The notes: generated from the letters alone by a model not told the origin. A stretch of DNA of 38,569 nt from an uncultured Eubacteriales bacterium (GCA_900547405.1 URGL01000019.1:1-38569), one strand, 5' to 3'. Counted from the first letter of the stretch, positions 5,925-14,203 are shown. Numbers and translations are program-made.

Positions 5925-7097
5925 TTAAATTCTTGCCACGCCAGACCTTCTTGCCGCCTCGGCTACGGCCTTGGCCACGGCAGGGCCTACCCGCTCGTCA
6001 AAGGCGGCGGGGATGATGTAGTCGGCATTGAGCTCCTCAGGGCTCACCAGGTCTGCCAGAGCCTGGGCGGCGGCCATCTTCATCTCCTCGTTGATGTCGC
6101 TGGCCCGAACATCGAAGGCACCCCGGAAAATGCCGGGGAAGGCCAGCACGTTATTGATCTGGTTGGGGTAGTCGCTGCGGCCGGTGGAGACAACCTTTGC
6201 ACCGCCTGCCTTGGCCTCTTCCGGGAAGATCTCCGGGGTGGGGTTGGCACAGGCAAAAACAATGGCATCCCGATTCATAGTCTCCACCATCTCCCGGGTC
6301 AACGTGCCGGGGGCGGATACGCCGATAAACACATCAGCGCCCTTGATGACATCGCAGAGCTTGCCGGTCTCTTTTTGGAGGTTGGTGACCTGGGCCATCT
6401 CCTCCTTGATCCAGTTCAGCCTCTCCCGTCCGGCATAAATGGCTCCGGTCCGGTCGGTCATGACGATGTTTCTGAAGCCCGCGGAAAGCAGCAGCTTTAC
6501 AATGGCGATGGCGGCGGCACCGGCGCCGGAGGTGACGATCTTCACGTCCTCCTTTTTCTTGCCGACTACCTTCAAGGCGTTTTGCAGACCTGCCAGAGTG
6601 ATGACGGCGGTGCCGTGCTGATCGTCGTGGAAAATGGGAATGTCGCACTTTTCTTTCAGCTTCCGCTCGATCTCAAAGCACCGGGGGGCAGAAATATCCT
6701 CCAGATTGATGCCGCCGAAGGAGCCGGACATCAGGTAGACGGCGTTGACAAACTCGTCCACATCCTTGGTTTTCACACAAAGGGGGAAGGCATCCACATC
6801 GCCGAAGGCCTTGAACAGGACGCACTTGCCCTCCATCACGGGCATACCGGCCTCGGGGCCAATATCGCCCAGGCCCAGAACGGCGGAGCCATCGGTGATG
6901 ACGGCGCAGAGGTTGTGCCGCCGGGTCAGCTCGTAGGATTTGTTGATGTCCTTCTGGATCTCCAGGCAGGGGGCGGCAACGCCGGGGGTATAGGCGAGAG
7001 ACAGGTCCTCCTTGGTTTTCACCGGCGGCACGGCCTTGATTTCAATTTTGCCCCGCCACTGGGCATGCAGCCGCAGGGACTCTTTTGCGTAATCCAT
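5925..7097 (-). CDS. NAD(P)-dependent malic enzyme
   Basis: A 390-residue protein of the short bacterial malic enzyme class: oxidative decarboxylation of malate to pyruvate and CO2, giving NAD(P)H. Motifs include LAYTPGVAAPC with the catalytic Tyr 36, MEGKCVLFKAFGDVDAFP with the catalytic Lys 91, IFHDDQHGTAV for the metal, the dinucleotide loop SGAGAAAIAI and FACANPTPEI. Cofactor preference cannot be told from sequence alone. I start it at ATG 7097, preceded by AGGAGG nine bases away; the frame is open further but without motifs. It has its own promoter (7126-7154) and is divergent from the sodium symporter gene. Confidence 0.95.
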   Translation of the reverse strand: MDYAKESLRLHAQWRGKIEIKAVPPVKTKEDLSLAYTPGVAAPCLEIQKDINKSYELTRRHNLCAVITDGSAVLGLGDIGPEAGMPVMEGKCVLFKAFGDVDAFPLCVKTKDVDEFVNAVYLMSGSFGGINLEDISAPRCFEIERKLKEKCDIPIFHDDQHGTAVITLAGLQNALKVVGKKKEDVKIVTSGAGAAAIAIVKLLLSAGFRNIVMTDRTGAIYAGRERLNWIKEEMAQVTNLQKETGKLCDVIKGADVFIGVSAPGTLTREMVETMNRDAIVFACANPTPEIFPEEAKAGGAKVVSTGRSDYPNQINNVLAFPGIFRGAFDVRASDINEEMKMAAAQALADLVSPEELNADYIIPAAFDERVGPAVAKAVAEAARRSGVARI

Positions 7098-7125
7098 GAA
7101 TGTTCCTCCTAGTGGTTTTTTGCTT

Positions 7126-7154
7126 ATTATAACGAAAAAAGAAGAAAATGTAAA
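7126..7154 (-). promoter_or_regulatory. Malic enzyme promoter
   Basis: Reading leftward, TTTACA (7149-7154), 17 bases, TATAAT (7126-7131), ending about 30 bases before the start codon. Confidence 0.75.
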
Positions 7155-7174
7155 TGGGGAATCTTTTTTCCCTC

Positions 7175-7203
7175 TTGCCAAAAACAGGCTCCCGTTATAG
7201 AAT
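7175..7203 (+). promoter_or_regulatory. Promoter of the sodium symporter gene
   Basis: TTGCCA (7175-7180), 17 bases, TAGAAT (7198-7203), 27 bases upstream of the start codon. Its -35 lies 20 bases from the -35 of the divergent malic enzyme promoter, so a protein bound between them could affect both. Confidence 0.7.
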
Positions 7204-7230
7204 AAAAGAACTTTGGAAAAGGAGAACAAC

Positions 7231-8586
7231 ATGGAACGAGAGTCTTTTAAATCCCGCCTGGGCTTTTTGCTGGTCAGTGCGGGCTGTGCCGTGGGAATCG
7301 GCAATGTGTGGAAGTTTCCCTACGTGGTGGGGCAGAACGGCGGCGGCTGGTTTGTGCTGCTGTATCTGCTGTTTTTGGTGATCATGGGCCTGCCGGTGCT
7401 GACCATGGAGCTGGCCGTAGGCCGGGCCAGCCGGAAGAGCGCCGTCCAGGGCTACCAGGCGCTGGAAAAGAAGGGCCAAAAGTGGCATATCCACGGCTGG
7501 TTTGCCATTTTTGGCTGCTATATGCTGATGATGTACTATACAACCGTCTCCGGCTGGATGATCAGCTATTTCTACAAGTTCGCCGTGGGCCAGTTCCCGG
7601 CGGGCACCGATGCCGCGGCCTGCGGAGAGGTTTTCTCAAATCTGCTGGCCTCTCCCGGAGAGATGGCCTTCTGGATGGCGCTGACCGTGGTTTTGGGCTT
7701 CCTGATCTGCAGCAGAGGCCTCCAAAAGGGGCTGGAAAACATCAGCAAATTCATGATGTCCGGCCTCCTGATCCTCATTATTGTCCTGGCTGTCCACAGC
7801 CTGACGCTCTCCGGCGCCGGTGCCGGCATGCGGTTTTATCTGGTGCCCAATTGGCAGAATGTCCAGTCCGTGGGGCTGGGGAACGTGATTTCCGCCGCCA
7901 TGAACCAGTCCTTCTTCACCCTGAGCCTGGGTGTGGCCGCCATGGAGATCTTCGGCAGCTATATGAGCAAGGACAACACCCTTGCCGGAGAGGGGGCCCG
8001 GATCTGCGCCCTGGATACCTTCGTAGCCCTGATGGCGGGCTTCATCATCTTCCCCGCTTGCTTCAGCTATGGTGTAGAGGTAAACGCGGGACCCAGCCTG
8101 ATCTTCATCACCCTGCCCAATGTGTTCGTCAATATGGCCGGGGGGAGAATTTGGGGGAGCCTCTTCTTCCTGTTCATGACCTTCGCCAGCTTTTCTACCG
8201 TCATTGCGGTGTTTGAAAACCTCATGTCCTTCTGCATGGACACTCTGGGCTGGAACCGGAAAAAGGCTGCCGTAGTCAACTGCGTGGTCATCCTCCTTGC
8301 CAGCCTGCCCTGTCTGCTGGGCTACAATGTGCTCTCCGGCTTTCACCCCATCGGCGGCCGGGATGTGCTGGACAGTGAGGACTTCCTGGTCAGCAATCTC
8401 CTGCTTCCCCTGGGCTCTCTGGTGTATCTGCTGTTCTGCGTCTCCAAGTGGGGCTGGGGCTTCGAGAATTATCAGAAGGAGGCCAACACCGGCAAGGGCC
8501 TGAAAATCGCCGGATGGATGAAGCCCTACTTCCAGTTTGTGCTGCCTGTGCTGATCCTGGTGATCCTGATCCAGGGACTTCGGTAA
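7231..8586 (+). CDS. Sodium-dependent transporter, neurotransmitter:sodium symporter (NSS/SNF) family
   Basis: A 451-residue polytopic membrane protein with about 11 hydrophobic helices, the usual number in short bacterial NSS members such as MhsT. Helix 1 carries the family signature (SAGCAVGIGNVWKFPYVVGQ followed by NGGG), where the unwound segment binds Na+ and the amino acid substrate; helix 6 carries FFTLSLGVAAMEIFGSYM. The likely substrate is an amino acid, but which one cannot be read. ATG 7231 follows AAAGGAG with six bases of spacing. A single-gene unit ending in a strong terminator at 8593. Confidence 0.93.
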   Translation: MERESFKSRLGFLLVSAGCAVGIGNVWKFPYVVGQNGGGWFVLLYLLFLVIMGLPVLTMELAVGRASRKSAVQGYQALEKKGQKWHIHGWFAIFGCYMLMMYYTTVSGWMISYFYKFAVGQFPAGTDAAACGEVFSNLLASPGEMAFWMALTVVLGFLICSRGLQKGLENISKFMMSGLLILIIVLAVHSLTLSGAGAGMRFYLVPNWQNVQSVGLGNVISAAMNQSFFTLSLGVAAMEIFGSYMSKDNTLAGEGARICALDTFVALMAGFIIFPACFSYGVEVNAGPSLIFITLPNVFVNMAGGRIWGSLFFLFMTFASFSTVIAVFENLMSFCMDTLGWNRKKAAVVNCVVILLASLPCLLGYNVLSGFHPIGGRDVLDSEDFLVSNLLLPLGSLVYLLFCVSKWGWGFENYQKEANTGKGLKIAGWMKPYFQFVLPVLILVILIQGLR

Positions 8587-8592
8587 AACGCC

Positions 8593-8631
8593 AAAATGAC
8601 CCGCTGCGAATTTTGCAGCGGGTCATTTTTT
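8593..8631. terminator. Strong bidirectional terminator
   Basis: AAAATGACCCGCTGC (8593-8607) pairs perfectly with GCAGCGGGTCATTTT (8615-8629) around a seven-base loop, with a T-run after it on the plus strand and an A-run before it. It serves both the symporter gene and the convergent LRR lipoprotein gene. Confidence 0.92.
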
Positions 8632-8639
8632 AGAGAGAA

Positions 8640-10133
8640 TCAGCTCTGGGGCATATCATCATACCCAAAGACTTCCCGAACCTTCTTGTAGATCTCCGTA
8701 TAAGTCTTTCCGTTGTCCACGTATCGCCAACCGGCACCGGCATAGGGCTCTTTGCCGTAGAAATTGGTGACGCACTTGGGGTGAATCTCGTTGAATACCT
8801 TCTGCTCCGCGGCGGGGACACGGGTCTGCTTGCACATAAATTGCTCCAGGGGCAGACCGTCCAGGGCCTTCAGGCTGGAGACCTTGGAATAGCAGATATT
8901 CAGATTTTTCAGGTTTTCGCAGCCGGCCAGAGCGTCGATATTTTCCAGCTTGTAGCAGTAGGCAAGCTCCAGAAATTCCAGCTTCTTGCAATTTTCAAAG
9001 CCTGTGAGCTCCTTGACGGCGCAGCCGGAGGCAATGAGGATCTCCAGCTCCGGCATGGAGCCCACAAAGCTCAGGTCCGTCAGGGTCTCGTTGTGGCCGA
9101 TATCCATGTATTTGACCCGCCAGCAGTATTGGAGCTCCGAGCTGGTGTCGTCAAAAACGTTGTATACGGCCCGGATGGTCTCGGCGTTGGTCATGGCGCT
9201 GTATTTGCCGAACTTGATCCGCCAGACCAGCTCTGTCCGGGGATAGTCTGCCCGGATCTGGGCCATCTGCTCACTGCTGAGGCCGCAGTTGTCCAGGATG
9301 AAGGCGGTGCAGTCCGTCATGACCCCGAGAGCGGAGCGCAGGGCGGGAATATCCGCCTCCGTCAGGCTCAGGTTTTTGAATTCCACCTGGGTGTCGTTGG
9401 TGGAGATGGTCTTATCAAAAAGAGTGAAGGTATAGTGGAAGCTGGCCTGGGGCGCTGCATCCACCAGAGTCTGAACATCGGAGAGACTCAGGGGGCTGGT
9501 CCCGGCGGCGGTCATCAGCTCTACATTGGCCAGCTCCGGCATCCGGCCCAAGGTCTCGGCGGCGGCGAGGATCTCGTTGGAGGGCAGGGCAGAGAGGTCT
9601 ACGGAGGTGGTATCCGCCGTGTATTCCTTCCCGGCCAGCCCCAGGGTATAGGTGACCTCCAGGTCCGGATATTTCGCCATCAGGGTGTCCAGCTCCTCGG
9701 CGGAGAGTGTGGTTTTCGGCAGCTTCAAACGCTTGGTATCCTTCAGATACTGCAAATTGGTCAGCAGCGACTCAAAGTCCGTATCCTGGGCATCCAGAAC
9801 GATCTCCTCAATGCCGTGGGGCACCTCTACAGGACCCAGGGACACGGTATAGGACACGGTGACCTCCGGGTGATTTCGGGCATAGACCTCCAAGGCCGGG
9901 TAGCAGGTGCTGCCGGTGGCATCCAGGGTTTTTAAGTTTTTGTAGTTTTCCAGTTGACCCACGGTTTCGTAGGTGACGACCATGGTCAGGTCCTCCACCT
10001 CCAGCGCGGGGTCTGCCGTGGATTCCGTGGGAGCGGTGGTTTCAGGGCCGGAGTCCGCAGCTTTTCCGCAGCCGGGAAGGAGCAGCAGAGCCAGAGCCAG
10101 TATTGAACAGAGCAGATTTTTGCGCAAACCCAT
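8640..10133 (-). CDS. Lipoprotein with four ~70-residue repeats and a C-terminal leucine-rich-repeat block
   Basis: A 497-residue protein with a signal peptide and lipobox LLLPGC (Cys 22), so displayed on the cell surface. Four units of about 70 residues begin at Pro 89, 156, 228 and 298; each opens with a beta-like stretch (PEVTVSYTVSL, PDLEVTYTLGL, PQASFHYTFTL, PRTELVWRIKF) and ends in an acidic helix before the next proline. From about residue 345 to 435 there are leucine-rich repeats (PELEILIASG, KKLEFLELAYC, ENLKNLNIC). The last 30 residues (GWRYVDNGKTYTEIYKKVRE) resemble a small conserved end module. LRR lipoproteins of this type are not functionally defined; binding to a protein or polysaccharide is a guess. 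GGAGG precedes ATG 10133. Confidence 0.78.
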   Translation of the reverse strand: MGLRKNLLCSILALALLLLPGCGKAADSGPETTAPTESTADPALEVEDLTMVVTYETVGQLENYKNLKTLDATGSTCYPALEVYARNHPEVTVSYTVSLGPVEVPHGIEEIVLDAQDTDFESLLTNLQYLKDTKRLKLPKTTLSAEELDTLMAKYPDLEVTYTLGLAGKEYTADTTSVDLSALPSNEILAAAETLGRMPELANVELMTAAGTSPLSLSDVQTLVDAAPQASFHYTFTLFDKTISTNDTQVEFKNLSLTEADIPALRSALGVMTDCTAFILDNCGLSSEQMAQIRADYPRTELVWRIKFGKYSAMTNAETIRAVYNVFDDTSSELQYCWRVKYMDIGHNETLTDLSFVGSMPELEILIASGCAVKELTGFENCKKLEFLELAYCYKLENIDALAGCENLKNLNICYSKVSSLKALDGLPLEQFMCKQTRVPAAEQKVFNEIHPKCVTNFYGKEPYAGAGWRYVDNGKTYTEIYKKVREVFGYDDMPQS

Positions 10134-10161
10134 TGGGGGCCTCCAGTAAATATGATAGAAG

Positions 10162-10190
10162 ATGATAGCACATTCTTTTTAAGAATGCAA
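10162..10190 (-). promoter_or_regulatory. Possible internal promoter for the LRR lipoprotein gene
   Basis: Reading leftward, TTGCAT (10185-10190) lies inside the end of mtnN, then 17 bases and TATCAT (10162-10167). A second TATCAT follows ten bases on (10152-10157). It would let the lipoprotein be expressed apart from luxS-mtnN. Confidence 0.5.
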
Positions 10191-10898
10191 GATTTCTTCT
10201 TCCAGCAGCATGTGGGCCATCCGGCTGGTGACCTGGGCGCAGCGGTGGGCGGAGAGCGTCTCAAAGGTGGGATAGTCCATCTCGGCGCTGTTGTCGGCCT
10301 TATCGGAGATGGCCCGGATGATCACGAAGGGAACGTGGTTCCGGTAGGCGGTCTGGGCGATGGCAGCGCCCTCCATCTCTGTGCAGAGAGCCTGGGTCTT
10401 CTCAATAATGAAGTCCTTCCGGCTCTGTTCGGCGATGAACTGGTCGCCGCTGGCCACCCGTCCGATTTTGGTGTGGCCCGGGTGGACGGCCTCGGCAGCG
10501 GCGAAGGCGTAGGCCATGAGGCCTTCGTTGGCGGGGAAGGCCAGGGTATCCATACCGGGGACCTTGCCGTAAGGGTAGCCGAAGTGGACGCAGTCGAAGT
10601 CGTGGTACATGGCATCCTGGCTCACCACCAGGTCCCCGATGTCCAGCTGGGCACAGAGGGAGCCGGCAATGCCGGTATTCACCAGGTGGGTCACGCCGAA
10701 GGCAGTGCAGAGGATCTGGGCGCAGAGTGCGGCGTTGACCTTGCCCACACCGCACTGGACAATGACGGTGGGGAGCCCCTCCAGCATCCCCTCATAAAAG
10801 GTGCTGCCGGCAATTTCTTTGGATGCGGCGTTTTCCATAGAGGAGACCAGGGTTTCCACCTCCGTGGTCATAGCGCCGATGATTCCGAGTTTTTTCAT
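10179..10898 (-). CDS. mtnN: 5'-methylthioadenosine/S-adenosylhomocysteine nucleosidase
   Basis: A 239-residue enzyme that removes adenine from MTA and SAH, giving S-ribosylhomocysteine for LuxS. It starts MKKLGIIGAMTTE, with Glu 13 matching the E. coli catalytic Glu 12; TEMEGAAIA supplies the ribose-binding Glu 176 and RAISDKAD the catalytic Asp 199. The length is typical of the Pfs/MtnN family. AGGAGG sits seven bases before ATG 10898, and the gene lies 15 bases downstream of luxS, so the two consecutive steps are one transcript. The stop overlaps a possible promoter for the next gene. Confidence 0.96.
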   Translation of the reverse strand: MKKLGIIGAMTTEVETLVSSMENAASKEIAGSTFYEGMLEGLPTVIVQCGVGKVNAALCAQILCTAFGVTHLVNTGIAGSLCAQLDIGDLVVSQDAMYHDFDCVHFGYPYGKVPGMDTLAFPANEGLMAYAFAAAEAVHPGHTKIGRVASGDQFIAEQSRKDFIIEKTQALCTEMEGAAIAQTAYRNHVPFVIIRAISDKADNSAEMDYPTFETLSAHRCAQVTSRMAHMLLEEEILHS

Positions 10899-10913
10899 AG
10901 GTTTCCTCCTGAT

Positions 10914-11390
10914 TCAGTCCGGATAATGGAGCCGGTCTGGGGTGATGTTTTCTAAGACGGACACATAGCGGTCTGCCCAGTAGTTGGCCATGGAGAGATT
11001 CATGTCCAGATAGTTGCCGCAGTCCTTGGGACTGGCTCCCGGGACCTGACCCCGGTAGTCCCGAATGAAGCGGAAGCAATCCGTCACCAGAGGCAGCGCC
11101 TCTGCGGAGGTGACAGACCCGGCCAGCAGCAGATAGAAGCCGGTGCGGCAGCCCATGGGACCGAAGTAGAGGACCCGCTCTTTCCAGGCGGGGTCGTTGC
11201 GAAGGTAGGTTGCTCCCAGGTGCTCGATGGTGTGGACTTCGGCGGTGTTCATCACCGGTTCGTCGTTGGGCTTGGTGATCCGAAGATCAAAGGTAGTGAC
11301 GGCCTGGGCACCGACTCTGTCCACCCGGGAGACATAAAGACCGGGCTTCAGGCGCAGATGATCGATGGTAAAGCTGGTGATTTTTTCCAT
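10914..11390 (-). CDS. luxS: S-ribosylhomocysteine lyase, LuxS
   Basis: A 158-residue enzyme that splits S-ribosylhomocysteine into homocysteine and DPD, the precursor of autoinducer-2. The metal site is HTIEH (His 53, His 57) with Cys 124 in PKDCGNYLDM; GPMGCRTGFYL carries the catalytic Cys 81. Full length for the family. The ribosome site GAGGA lies about ten bases before ATG 11390. First gene of luxS-mtnN, with a possible promoter at 11421-11449. Together with MtnN it recycles SAH made by methyltransferases, several of which are in this window. Confidence 0.97.
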   Translation of the reverse strand: MEKITSFTIDHLRLKPGLYVSRVDRVGAQAVTTFDLRITKPNDEPVMNTAEVHTIEHLGATYLRNDPAWKERVLYFGPMGCRTGFYLLLAGSVTSAEALPLVTDCFRFIRDYRGQVPGASPKDCGNYLDMNLSMANYWADRYVSVLENITPDRLHYPD

Positions 11391-11420
11391 AAGACAGGAT
11401 CCTCACAAAATTTTTTCTAC

Positions 11421-11449
11421 ATCTTATCACAGAGTATTTCCAAAAGCAA
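11421..11449 (-). promoter_or_regulatory. Probable luxS promoter
   Basis: Reading leftward, TTGCTT (11444-11449), 17 bases, TAAGAT (11421-11426) with a TG one base before it, i.e. an extended -10. The weak -35 fits an extended -10 promoter. Confidence 0.5.
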
Positions 11450-11513
11450 GGGCAGCAGACAGGGAGCCGGAAAAGATTCATGAATTCTTTACCCAGGTTT
11501 ATGTCAATTTGGC

Positions 11514-11542
11514 TTGCTTTTTTCTTTTCAGGATGATAGAAT
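11514..11542 (+). promoter_or_regulatory. Probable promoter of the acidic-tail membrane protein gene
   Basis: TTGCTT (11514-11519), 17 bases, TAGAAT (11537-11542) with TG one base upstream. The same layout (TTGCTT, 17, extended -10) is seen on the opposite strand for luxS. Confidence 0.55.
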
Positions 11543-11575
11543 ATTGGTGACTATACCATAAGGTAGGGATTTGCC

Positions 11576-13636
11576 ATGGATAAGAACGATTTTGATATCG
11601 ATTTTGATTTTGACAAGGAATACGGCCTGGATGAAGATGACCTCTCCGGTCAGGACGGTGACGATACCCAGGCGGCTGGGCAGGACTTTGATCTGAGCCA
11701 GTTTGAAGACGATGGGTCAGGCGGCGACCAGTTCCAGGACTTCGACATGGATGACGAGGAGTTCGCCAAGCTCATGGAAGAGGACCCGGGCCAGATGGAT
11801 GCGGATCAGGACTACAGCGAGAACGATGCCCCGGAGGAGGATCTGATTTTCCCCCGCCGGGACCGGCAGCAGTCCCAGCAGGACGATGGCCCGGAGTACG
11901 ACGGGCAGTACGATCCCCAGCAGGAGCAGGGGGGCTACGACCCGAACTACGATCCGGAGCAGGGATACGATGCCCAGGGGGAGTACGACCAAGGCGGTTA
12001 TGACCAGGGCGGCTACGATCCCAACAACTACGACCCCCAGCAGTTTGACCAGGGGGACTACGACGGCCAGCCCCAAAAGCCCAAGAAAAAGCTGACCTTG
12101 CCCAAGCTGCCCAAGCTCCCCAAGCGGGAGAAGAAGGAGCGGCGGGAGCCTGCGAAGCCCAGCATTGTCTCCAGGTTTATGGACTGGTATATGGAGCCCA
12201 TCAACCGGCGGAAGAATCCGGAGCCCGAAACCGTGGACGAAAACGGCCGCCGCAGAAGGCGCAAGCGCCCCACCAGGGCCCAGATTATCAAGGAGGCCTA
12301 TCTGCCCCCACTGTTTGCGCTGATTGCGGCTATCCTCATTGTCTCCTTTGTTACCGGGGCTTTGACCAACGCCTTTAAGCAGAAAAAGATCAACGATGAC
12401 AAAAAGGCAGCCGACGCGCTCCAGGCGAGCCAGGAGGCGGACCGGATCGCCAACGAATATCAGGATCTGCTGGCGAAGGCTGCCGAACAGGTGACCCAAT
12501 ACGACTATGACGGAGCCATTGCCACCCTGGAAAGCTTCCAGACCGATAACACCGATGTGCAGACCGAGATCAATTCCAAAAAGGCGGAGTACCTCAATGC
12601 CAAGGCCAGCCTTCAGGAGTGGAAGGACTACAGCACCATCCCCAACCTCAGCTTCCACGTGCTGATCCAGGATCCGGTCCGGGCCTTTGCCGACAGGGAA
12701 AACGGCGGCATGTACAACCGGAATTTCGTCACCACCGAGGAATTCGAGAAGATCCTGAACCAGATTTATAACAACGGCTATGTGCTGGTGGATTTCAACA
12801 GCTTTGTGTCCAGCAATGTGGACCTGACCGGCAGTGCCAACTTTGCTTACAACACCATCTGGCTGCCTGCCAATAAGAAGCCCATTATGCTGACCCAGAC
12901 AATGGTCAATTACTTTGAGTATATGGTGGACGGCAATAAGGATGGGGAACCCGATGCCGCCGGCGCCGGCTTTGCCAATAAGCTGGTGCTGCAGAATGGG
13001 GAGATCAAGGCCGCCTATGTAGACGGCTCCGGCCAGAGCAACGTGGGTGATTACGACTTCGTGCCGATCCTGGAGAAGTTTATTGAAGAGCATCCCGATT
13101 TCTCCTACAAGGGAGCCCGGGCGACCTTAGCCGTTACCGGCTCTCAGGGCGTCTTCGGCTACCGGACGGATACCTCCTATGTATCCTCCAGAGGGCAGGA
13201 GTACTACGATGGGCAGGTCAGCCAGGCCAAGGAAGTGGTTCAGGCTCTGCGGGATAAGGGCTACACCATTGCCTGCTTCAGCTATTCCAACAAGGACTAC
13301 CGGCAGATCAGCGTCAACGAGATCCGTACCGATATCCAGAACTTTACAAATCAGGCCATCCCGGTGCTGGGGACTGTAGACACCATCGTCTTTGCCCGGG
13401 CTACAGATATTGACGACTACAGCGGCAACAAGTTCACGGTGCTCTACGAGCAGGGCTACCGCTACTTCGTAGGCCAGGGCACGGAGCCCAAGACGGACAT
13501 CAATATTACCTATGTGCATCAGAACCGCCTGATGGTTACGGGAAATGCCATGGCTTGGCATTCCAATATGTTCAGTGAGATGTTTGACTGCAACGTGGTG
13601 CTGGACAGCACTCACCGAGGCAGCGTTCCCAACTGA
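11576..13636 (+). CDS. Single-pass membrane protein: acidic YD-rich cytoplasmic tail, coiled coil, degenerate polysaccharide-deacetylase-like outer domain
   Basis: A 686-residue protein. Residues 1-165 are strongly acidic and low-complexity, with ten Tyr-Asp pairs between 108 and 163; 168-240 are very basic (KPKKKLTLPKLPKLPKREKK). One transmembrane helix (about 243-264) is followed by a probable coiled coil (270-345). The rest looks like a NodB/polysaccharide deacetylase fold: TTEEFEKILNQIYNNGYVLV, KPIMLTQTMVNYFEYM, GVFGYRT, then AKEVVQALRDKGYTIACFSY. Where active relatives carry an Asp pair and an HxxxH pair, this protein has Thr-Met (442-443) and Phe 568/Asn 572, so catalysis is unlikely; this alignment is by eye. 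ATG 11576 follows AGGTAGGG. Only 39 bases separate it from the DivIVA-domain gene, suggesting an operon. Confidence 0.75.
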   Translation: MDKNDFDIDFDFDKEYGLDEDDLSGQDGDDTQAAGQDFDLSQFEDDGSGGDQFQDFDMDDEEFAKLMEEDPGQMDADQDYSENDAPEEDLIFPRRDRQQSQQDDGPEYDGQYDPQQEQGGYDPNYDPEQGYDAQGEYDQGGYDQGGYDPNNYDPQQFDQGDYDGQPQKPKKKLTLPKLPKLPKREKKERREPAKPSIVSRFMDWYMEPINRRKNPEPETVDENGRRRRRKRPTRAQIIKEAYLPPLFALIAAILIVSFVTGALTNAFKQKKINDDKKAADALQASQEADRIANEYQDLLAKAAEQVTQYDYDGAIATLESFQTDNTDVQTEINSKKAEYLNAKASLQEWKDYSTIPNLSFHVLIQDPVRAFADRENGGMYNRNFVTTEEFEKILNQIYNNGYVLVDFNSFVSSNVDLTGSANFAYNTIWLPANKKPIMLTQTMVNYFEYMVDGNKDGEPDAAGAGFANKLVLQNGEIKAAYVDGSGQSNVGDYDFVPILEKFIEEHPDFSYKGARATLAVTGSQGVFGYRTDTSYVSSRGQEYYDGQVSQAKEVVQALRDKGYTIACFSYSNKDYRQISVNEIRTDIQNFTNQAIPVLGTVDTIVFARATDIDDYSGNKFTVLYEQGYRYFVGQGTEPKTDINITYVHQNRLMVTGNAMAWHSNMFSEMFDCNVVLDSTHRGSVPN

Positions 13637-13675
13637 TCGTATACCTTATGATATGATAGAGAGCGAGGAAGACAG

Positions 13676-14200
13676 ATGGACGCGGATATGGTCAGAGAAG
13701 TGGAATTCGGCCGCAAGATACGAGGCTATGACATGGCGGAAGTGGACGCCTTCCTGGAGAAAATGGAGCGGACATTCCGCCGAAAGGATCTGGAGCAGGA
13801 GAATCTGCAGCACAAGCTGGAGGAGCTCACCGGAGCCCGGGACGCTCAGGGAGAGAAGCTGGAGACCCTCAATGCCTCAATCAGCAGCCTCCGGGAGGAG
13901 AATGCCCAATTAAAGGCCCAGCTGGATCAGGAGCGCCAGAGCGCCGCAAAGCGGAATGAGCAGCTCCAGCAGCTTCAGGCGGAGCTGGCCAGCGCCCGCA
14001 GCAGTCTGGCGGTGGCCCGGTCCGAAACCATTACCGCCGAAAGCCGCTGCCACGCTCTGGAAACCACAGTCAAAGTCCAACCTCAGGAGGCCCGAAGGCC
14101 GGAGCTTGATTTGACCGTTGGCATCCAAACCGCTGCCGAACTGGCAAAGTCTTCCCTCCAGCAGATTTCCAAGGGAATCAAGTCACTGAAAAAGAAATAG
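13676..14200 (+). CDS. DivIVA-domain protein
   Basis: A 174-residue protein starting with a DivIVA-type N-terminal domain (VREVEFGRKIRGYDMAEVDAFLEKM), the part that recognises curved membrane at poles and septa, followed by a long coiled coil (about 35-145, rich in Glu, Gln and Leu heptads) and a short basic end (KGIKSLKKK). It is shorter than classical DivIVA/GpsB-like scaffold proteins with a second coiled coil, but the architecture is the same. GAGGA lies eight bases before ATG 13676. It is cotranscribed with the acidic-tail membrane protein and ends at a strong terminator. A role in placing envelope synthesis is inferred. Confidence 0.85.
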   Translation: MDADMVREVEFGRKIRGYDMAEVDAFLEKMERTFRRKDLEQENLQHKLEELTGARDAQGEKLETLNASISSLREENAQLKAQLDQERQSAAKRNEQLQQLQAELASARSSLAVARSETITAESRCHALETTVKVQPQEARRPELDLTVGIQTAAELAKSSLQQISKGIKSLKKK

Positions 14201-14203
14201 GCT

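Noticed and set aside
5868..7112. 419-codon plus-strand frame
   Set aside because: Antisense to the malic enzyme gene and starting inside the intergenic hairpin region.
11897..12065. Possible non-coding tandem repeat
   Set aside because: The Tyr-Asp-rich repeats stay in frame inside a long open gene with a good start and ribosome site, so they are protein repeats.
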